In this document: piece by piece, positions 23,237-27,567 of the stretch | Layout of the letters: the number at the start of each line of letters is the position of its first letter | How positions within the stretch are numbered: the stretch's first letter is position 1 | DNA from: Humitalea sp038323655 | Lineage (GTDB): Bacteria; Pseudomonadota; Alphaproteobacteria; Acetobacterales; Acetobacteraceae | Direction of reading: 5' to 3' | Length of the DNA stretch: 27,567 nt | Assembly (NCBI GenBank): GCA_038323655.1 | Contig: JBBQHE010000024.1 | Coordinates: forward strand, 1-27,567 | Position numbers and translations under genes: made by a program | The notes under the pieces: model-generated | Told to the model about the DNA's origin: nothing | What the model saw: the letters and a program-made list of their open reading frames with translations, nothing else | The model's database searches: none

Positions 23237-24472
23237 ATGCGTGAGAAAAATGTGAAGAAAGTCGTGCTCGCCTATTCCGGCGGCCTCGACACCAGCGTCA
23301 TCCTGAAGTGGCTCCAGACCACCTATGCCTGCGAGGTCGTGACCTTCACCGCCGACCTCGGCCAGGGCGAGGAACTCGGCCCCGCCCGCGACAAGGCGCT
23401 GCTGCTCGGCATCAAGCCAGAGAACATTTTCATCGACGATCTGCGCGAAGAATTCGTCAGCGACTTCGTCTTCCCGATGTTCCGCGCCAATGCGCTCTAC
23501 GAAGGCTGCTACCTGCTCGGCACTTCCATCGCGCGCCCGCTGATCTCCAAGCGCCAGATCGAAATCGCCGAGATGGTGGGTGCGGACGCCGTCGCCCATG
23601 GCGCGACCGGCAAGGGCAATGACCAGGTGCGCTTCGAAGTCGGCTACTATGCGCTGAAGCCCGACGTGAAAGTCATCGCCCCCTGGCGCGAATGGGAATT
23701 CTCCTCCCGCACCGCGCTGATCGCTTTTGCCGAGCAGCACCAGATCCCCGTCGCCAAGGACAAGCGCGGCGAGGCGCCGTTCAGCGTCGATGCCAACCTT
23801 CTGCACAGCAGCAGCGAAGGCAAGGTGCTGGAAGACCCCTGGGACGCACCGGACGAGGTGGTCTGGCAGCGCACCATCCGCCCCGAGGACGCGCCCGATG
23901 TCGCGACCGAAATCACCATCGAGTTCGAACGCGGCGACCCGATCGGGATCAACGGCGAACGCCTGTCGCCCGCGACCCTGCTCACGCGCCTCAACGCGCT
24001 TGGTAAGGCCAACGGCATCGGCCGGCTGGACCTGGTGGAAAACCGCTTCGTCGGCATGAAGTCGCGCGGCTGCTACGAAACCCCGGGCGGCACCATCCTG
24101 CACACCGCCCATCGCGCGATCGAAAGCATCACGCTGGACCGCGAGGCCGCGCACCTCAAGGAATCACTCATGCCGCGCTATGCGGAGATCATCTACAACG
24201 GCTTCTGGTTCAGCCCGGAACGCCGGATGATCCAGGCGCTGGTGGACCACAGCCAGGCGAGCGTATCCGGCGACGTGCGGCTGAAACTGTACAAGGGCAA
24301 CACTATCGTCACCGGCCGCCGTTCGCCGCACAGCCTGTATTCGATGAAGCATGTGACGTTCGAGGACGACCAGGGCGCGTATGACCAGTTCGACGCGCAG
24401 GGCTTCATCAAGCTGAACGCCCTGCGGCTGCGGCTGGGAGCCATGGCCGGGCGCAAGGGCGGGGCGCTGTAG
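23237..24472 (+). CDS. argG: Argininosuccinate synthase
   Basis: The 411-residue enzyme joins citrulline and aspartate with ATP to form argininosuccinate, the penultimate step of arginine synthesis, in the cytoplasm. The N-type ATP pyrophosphatase loop is AYSGGLDTS (residues 12-20), followed by VVTFTADLGQGEEL. Substrate-binding segments HGATGKGNDQVRFE, SVDANLLHSSSEGKVLEDPW (cited in part) and GCYETPGGTIL are all present, and length is normal for the family. GGGGA lies 8 bases before the ATG at 23237. No other arginine genes are in the window. It is separated from the upstream MFS gene by 64 bases that hold alternative hairpins, so it may have its own promoter. Confidence 0.98.
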   Translation: MREKNVKKVVLAYSGGLDTSVILKWLQTTYACEVVTFTADLGQGEELGPARDKALLLGIKPENIFIDDLREEFVSDFVFPMFRANALYEGCYLLGTSIARPLISKRQIEIAEMVGADAVAHGATGKGNDQVRFEVGYYALKPDVKVIAPWREWEFSSRTALIAFAEQHQIPVAKDKRGEAPFSVDANLLHSSSEGKVLEDPWDAPDEVVWQRTIRPEDAPDVATEITIEFERGDPIGINGERLSPATLLTRLNALGKANGIGRLDLVENRFVGMKSRGCYETPGGTILHTAHRAIESITLDREAAHLKESLMPRYAEIIYNGFWFSPERRMIQALVDHSQASVSGDVRLKLYKGNTIVTGRRSPHSLYSMKHVTFEDDQGAYDQFDAQGFIKLNALRLRLGAMAGRKGGAL

Positions 24473-24477
24473 GGATA

Positions 24478-24495
24478 GCCGGCAGCGTCGCCGGC
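24478..24495. terminator. Short hairpin between convergent argG and membrane gene
   Basis: GCCGGC (24478-24483) and GCCGGC (24490-24495) form a 6-bp self-complementary stem with a 6-base loop, just after the argG stop and before the end of the convergent gene. It is GC-rich but has no T-run; a weak bidirectional terminator is possible. Confidence 0.3.
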
Positions 24496-24523
24496 CTGGG
24501 GCGGTGGCACGCTTCGCCAGCCT

Positions 24524-25993
24524 TCACCCGGTGCGCTTGCAGGCATAGGGCGGCAGCCAGCAGAACCACCCGACCCGCGTGCGTGCCGCAAGCGGGCGGG
24601 CGGGGCCGTTGTCCATGCCTGGCCAGTCCACCATCGGCAGCACGAATTCGCGCCGCAGCCCCAGCGCACGAACGCCACGCCCGACCGGCCACAGGCGCAT
24701 GTCGTTAATGTTCCGCATCGGGCCCAGCCCATCGATCAGTCGCGTATCGGCGAAGTAAACCCCCTGGAACGAATCCGGCCGGGGCACCGGCAGGTCCAGT
24801 GCGCGGGCAAACTCGCCGGGGGCGGCGGGCACCGGGTCGATGCGGATGGCCAGCAGCAGCAGCGCCGCAGCCACACCCGCCACCTGCGCCAGGCGCGGCG
24901 CCCGGGGCAACTGCCGCAACCCGACCAGTGCGATCAGGCCGAAACCCGGCAGGAACCACTTCCAGTAATGGACGTTGCCGTAGCGCCAGAGCCCGGTGGG
25001 CAGAAGATCCACATAGGCCACGTAAAGCGCCAACTGCCCCGCCACGACCAGGGCCAGCAACCGCATGGCCGGCCCCTGCATCAGCGCGAAGGGCAGGCCG
25101 ATGACCGCGAGCGCCAGCCAGGGATGCCGCGCCAGCAGCCCCGTGCCGTCCTCGTACCAGCCGCGTGGCTCCACCAGCAGGACAAAGGCCTTCCAGCCGA
25201 AGCCATGCAGGTCGAAGCCAAGGCCGGCCGACTGCAGCATGTAGGGCGAGGCACGTAGCCCGTGGATCGCCACATGCACGGCAACGGGCACCGCGGCGCC
25301 CGCCAGCCCAGCCAGCACAAGCCGCATCATCCGTCGCAGCACCAGGGGCCGCCCGGCGGGTGCCGACCACCAGGCCCAGGCCTCGTGTAGCGCCACGGTG
25401 CCGAGAATGGCCGCGGGCACGATCAGATCCGACGGGCGAAGCAGCAGCACCGCCCCTGGCAGCAGGCCCAGCAGCACCGGCCGATAGCGCCCGTTCATGT
25501 GGTCGGCCGCGGCGACCAGCATGGCCCAGAGGCATACCGCGGTCGGCGTGCTCGTCCAGGGGACCACCCAGGCATCCAGCAGCCGCCAGTCGATCAGCGT
25601 CACCCCGGCAAAGATCAGCGCCGCCACCTGGCGGCCGACGGCGACCCGCCCGGCAAAGGCGACGAACAGCCGCGCCGTCGCCAGCAGGCAGGCCAGGTCG
25701 ACGAAAAACAACGGATGGGCCCGCAGCATTCGGCCGAAGGGCGCCGCCATGAGGGCATAGCCCGGCGGGTACCAGTGCTCTGATGGCGTGAGGTTGCGCC
25801 CGGCGAAGGCGCGCAGGGACTTCAGATAAAGCGACTGGTCCCACCAGCCCCACCAGCCATCCGGATGCGCCGGGTTGTTGCCGGGCAGCGCTGGATGGGC
25901 GAGGTAGGCTGCGGTGTAGGCCAGGGTCAGCGCCAGCGCGAGCCAGGTGAGTTCGCGCGGCCAGACCCGTTCGCCCCAGCCCTGCGGCGTCAA
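24524..25993 (-). CDS. Polytopic membrane protein, possibly GT-C-type glycosyltransferase
   Basis: The roughly 489-residue protein has about ten hydrophobic helices, beginning ELTWLALALTLAYTAAYLAH. A long loop after helix 1 contains WWDQSLYLKSLRAFAG and HWYPPGYALMAAPF; Asp in the first loop and a YPPGY motif are often seen in GT-C-fold, lipid-linked sugar transferases. A C-terminal soluble part (about 420-489) ends in a Cys- and Trp-containing tail (GWFCWLPPYACKRTG). I propose TTG at 25993 as start because it overlaps the stop of the preceding small ORF as TTGA and the first helix follows at once; starting further upstream adds a low-complexity stretch with poor codon bias. I do not recognise a specific family, so substrate and acceptor are unknown. 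Confidence 0.7.
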   Translation of the reverse strand: MTPQGWGERVWPRELTWLALALTLAYTAAYLAHPALPGNNPAHPDGWWGWWDQSLYLKSLRAFAGRNLTPSEHWYPPGYALMAAPFGRMLRAHPLFFVDLACLLATARLFVAFAGRVAVGRQVAALIFAGVTLIDWRLLDAWVVPWTSTPTAVCLWAMLVAAADHMNGRYRPVLLGLLPGAVLLLRPSDLIVPAAILGTVALHEAWAWWSAPAGRPLVLRRMMRLVLAGLAGAAVPVAVHVAIHGLRASPYMLQSAGLGFDLHGFGWKAFVLLVEPRGWYEDGTGLLARHPWLALAVIGLPFALMQGPAMRLLALVVAGQLALYVAYVDLLPTGLWRYGNVHYWKWFLPGFGLIALVGLRQLPRAPRLAQVAGVAAALLLLAIRIDPVPAAPGEFARALDLPVPRPDSFQGVYFADTRLIDGLGPMRNINDMRLWPVGRGVRALGLRREFVLPMVDWPGMDNGPARPLAARTRVGWFCWLPPYACKRTG

Positions 25994-26136
25994 CCCGAAC
26001 GCCGCGCCAGCGCCTCCGGCATCCGCACCGTCGCGATCGTCGCCGGCATGGGGTGTTCGGCGACCGGATGAACCCCGATCGAAACGCGGCCGCGGGCCGG
26101 TTCCAGCGTCGCGGTCCTGGCCCGGCATCCCCTCAT
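25990..26136 (-). CDS. Small 48-residue hypothetical ORF
   Basis: This short frame encodes 48 residues (MRGCRARTATLEPARG at the start, ending MPEALARRSG). It is coupled on both sides: its ATG overlaps the stop of the secreted-protein gene as TGATG, and its stop overlaps the TTG of the membrane-protein gene as TTGA. About 40 of 48 codons end in G or C, whereas the overlapping membrane-protein frame over the same bases has many A/T third positions. This favours real coding or a coupling device. No homology or motif is recognised, and it is basic and without a membrane segment. Confidence 0.45.
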   Translation of the reverse strand: MRGCRARTATLEPARGRVSIGVHPVAEHPMPATIATVRMPEALARRSG

Positions 26137-26399
26137 CACCGCCCCGGCACGGGCGGCGGCGTCAGCGCCGGTGCCTGGGGGCGGGGGCTGCCATCGCGGG
26201 GGCGCACGAAGGGGTCGTTGGCGCGGGCGGCAGTGGCATTTGCCCCAGGTGCCACGCTGTTCACCCCGGGGCTCGTGCGCTGCCAGGCCGGCACGCGCTG
26301 GTCCATCGGCAGGGCCTGGTCGTGTTCCTGACCGAAGTTGGAGGCCTGGGCGCCGCCGATGAAGGCGATGCCGAAGATGAGGCTGAAACGTCTGATCAT
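26136..26399 (-). CDS. Small secreted Pro-rich hypothetical protein
   Basis: The 87-residue product has a short signal peptide (MIRRFSLIFGIAFIGGAQAS) and a polar mature part rich in Ala, Pro and Asn, ending PRPQAPALTPPPVPGR. GGAG six bases before ATG 26399 supports this start over the in-frame ATG at 26411. The low-complexity tail suggests an unstructured periplasmic or exported protein. It is first in a three-gene coupled cluster with the 48-residue ORF and the membrane protein. I know no function for it. Confidence 0.65.
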   Translation of the reverse strand: MIRRFSLIFGIAFIGGAQASNFGQEHDQALPMDQRVPAWQRTSPGVNSVAPGANATAARANDPFVRPRDGSPRPQAPALTPPPVPGR

Positions 26400-26521
26400 T
26401 GCATGCTCCATGCCTGTGTGTTTGCCACGCGTCGCCGCGTCGCACCATCTTTCCCCCGCGCCCCCCCTTGCGCCCAAAACCGCCCCGCGCTGCAACATGG
26501 CGGTGCCACAGGAGCCCGCCC

Positions 26522-27496
26522 ATGCCCGCGTCCCATCGCATCGCCGCCACCCCCGAGACCATTCGCTTCGGCGCCTTCGACGCCACATTCGCGCCCATCC
26601 TGACGATCCAGAGTGGCGAGACGGTGGTGCTGCAATGCGTCTCGGGCGGGCCGGAATCCATGCCGCCGGCCGAGATGGGGCTGACGCCACCACCCGAACT
26701 CCTGGCGATCCATGCGGCCAAGCCCCCGCGCCTCGGCCCGCATATCCTGACCGGCCCCGTCGCGGTCGCCGGCGCCGAACCCGGCGACGTGCTGCGCGTG
26801 GATATCGAGAAGATCGACTTCGGCGCCGACTGGGGCTTTTGCGGCTTTCGCCCGCTGGCCGGCACGCTGCCGGAAGACTTCCCCTACAAGCGCATGCTGC
26901 ATATTCCGGTGGACCGGGCCGCCCGCACCTGCCGCTTGCCCTTCGGCCCGAAAGAGGGCGGGACCATCCTGCCGCTGCGCCCGTTCTTCGGCGTGATGGG
27001 CGTGGCCCCGCCGCCCGCATGGGGCCAGATCAGCACCAAGGAACCGCGGGCCCATGGCGGCAACCTGGACAACAAGGAGTTGGGCGAGGGCGCCACCCTG
27101 TTCCTGCCGGTGCATGTGGCCGGTGCCAATTTCTCGGCCGGCGACGGTCACGGCGTGCAGGGCGACGGCGAAGTCTGCATCAACGCACTGGAAATGTGCC
27201 TGACCGGCACCTTCCGCCTGACCGTGGAAAAAGGCGGCGGCGCCAAGGACCCCGCGCTGAAATTCCCCCGCGGCGAAACCCCCACCCACTACATCACCAT
27301 GGGCATGAACGAGGACCTGGATCTTGCGATGAAGCAAGCCCTGCGCGAGATGATCGGTTTCATCGTCGAACGCACCAACATCACCCCCGCCGACGCCTAC
27401 CAGTTCTGCTCGCTGGCCGTGGACTTCCACGTGACGCAGACCGTGAACGGCGAGAAAGGCGTGCACGGGATGCTGAAGAAGGGGCTGCTGGTCTAG
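26522..27496 (+). CDS. Acetamidase/formamidase-family amidohydrolase
   Basis: The 324-residue cytoplasmic protein belongs to the acetamidase/formamidase (FmdA/AmdA) family, which hydrolyses small amides to ammonia and the acid. The family core is clear: GGNLDNKELGEGATLFLPV, then GANFSAGDGHGVQGDGEVCI and INALEMCLTGTFRLTV. GDGHGVQGDGE corresponds to the metal-site motif. The N-terminal region (IRFGAFDATFAPILTIQSGETV) has Phe-Gly-Ala where formamidases usually have a His-containing HxxW-like segment, so the substrate may differ from formamide. GGAG lies 7 bases before ATG 26522. It is divergent from the small secreted protein gene, with 122 bases between; there I see an ACCGCC/GGCGGT inverted repeat (26479-26484 and 26499-26504) but no clear promoter. 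Confidence 0.9.
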   Translation: MPASHRIAATPETIRFGAFDATFAPILTIQSGETVVLQCVSGGPESMPPAEMGLTPPPELLAIHAAKPPRLGPHILTGPVAVAGAEPGDVLRVDIEKIDFGADWGFCGFRPLAGTLPEDFPYKRMLHIPVDRAARTCRLPFGPKEGGTILPLRPFFGVMGVAPPPAWGQISTKEPRAHGGNLDNKELGEGATLFLPVHVAGANFSAGDGHGVQGDGEVCINALEMCLTGTFRLTVEKGGGAKDPALKFPRGETPTHYITMGMNEDLDLAMKQALREMIGFIVERTNITPADAYQFCSLAVDFHVTQTVNGEKGVHGMLKKGLLV

Positions 27497-27508
27497 GAGG
27501 CCGCGCTG

Positions 27509-27533
27509 CTGGAGGGGGCTTTGCCCCCTCCAG
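27509..27533 (+). terminator. 11-bp-stem hairpin after the amidase gene
   Basis: CTGGAGGGGGC (27509-27519) and GCCCCCTCCAG (27523-27533) form a perfect 11-bp stem with a TTT loop, 12 bases after the amidase stop. There is no downstream T-run, but the position and stability suggest transcription termination or 3'-end protection. Confidence 0.65.
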
Positions 27534-27543
27534 ACCTCCCCCA

Positions 27544-27564
27544 GCAGGGGACCGTGTCCCCTGC
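27544..27564. repeat. Second tight hairpin, part of a repeat-like module
   Basis: GCAGGGGAC (27544-27552) and GTCCCCTGC (27556-27564) form a perfect 9-bp stem with a CGT loop, ten bases after the previous hairpin. Paired GC hairpins of this style look like a dispersed intergenic element; only one copy is visible in this window. Confidence 0.5.
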
Positions 27565-27567
27565 ACC

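Noticed and set aside
1..27567. tRNA, rRNA, CRISPR array, insertion sequence or prophage genes
   Set aside because: None seen: no transposase or integrase motifs, no regular repeat-spacer pattern and no recognisable tRNA arms.

Overview
The window is a compact, GC-rich (roughly 70%) chromosomal segment with strong G/C bias at third codon positions. Gene content (paired LeuC/LeuD, IalB-like protein, SMP-30 lactonase, dipeptide ABC operon with a Tat-type binding protein, form II CoxL-like protein, acetamidase/formamidase) suggests an alphaproteobacterium, most likely Acetobacteraceae of the Roseomonas type. That placement is inference from style and gene families; no rRNA is present. I see no tRNA, CRISPR array, prophage or insertion sequence.

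Layout. 1-949 (-) is a metallo-beta-lactamase-fold protein running off the left edge. 1085-2474 (+) is a two-gene unit: a secreted protein made of two copies of one Cys-pair domain, then a 225-residue protein with the landmarks of Burkholderia Lethal Factor 1 (BLF1), a glutamine deamidase toxin. This is the most unusual locus here. 2496-4817 (-) is an orphan CoxL-like molybdenum hydroxylase subunit. 4867-9183 (-) is an RND efflux pump (periplasmic adaptor plus inner-membrane transporter, no outer-membrane channel nearby). 9239-11166 (-) is a divergent leuC/leuD-like dehydratase pair, head-to-head with an SMP-30/gluconolactonase-like gene (11240-12136, +).

12241-17672 (-) is a complete dipeptide/oligopeptide ABC operon (binding protein, two permeases, two ATPases). 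All four junctions are 4-base ATGA/GTGA overlaps and the operon ends in a 15-bp-stem intrinsic terminator. Upstream on the same strand is glpD (17716-19179), divergent from an orphan phosphonate/phosphate-type binding protein (19266-20249). The interval between them holds a Pho-box-like 11-bp-period direct repeat, so both genes may respond to phosphate.

20307-24472 (+) carries an IalB-like exported protein, rlmN, an MFS exporter and argG. 24524-26399 (-) is a coupled three-gene cluster: small secreted protein, 48-residue ORF, polytopic membrane protein. 26522-27496 (+) is an acetamidase/formamidase-family gene, followed by two tight hairpins at the right edge.

No intergenic stretch exceeds 300 bases; the longest are about 100-135 bases (950-1084, 12137-12240, 26400-26521).
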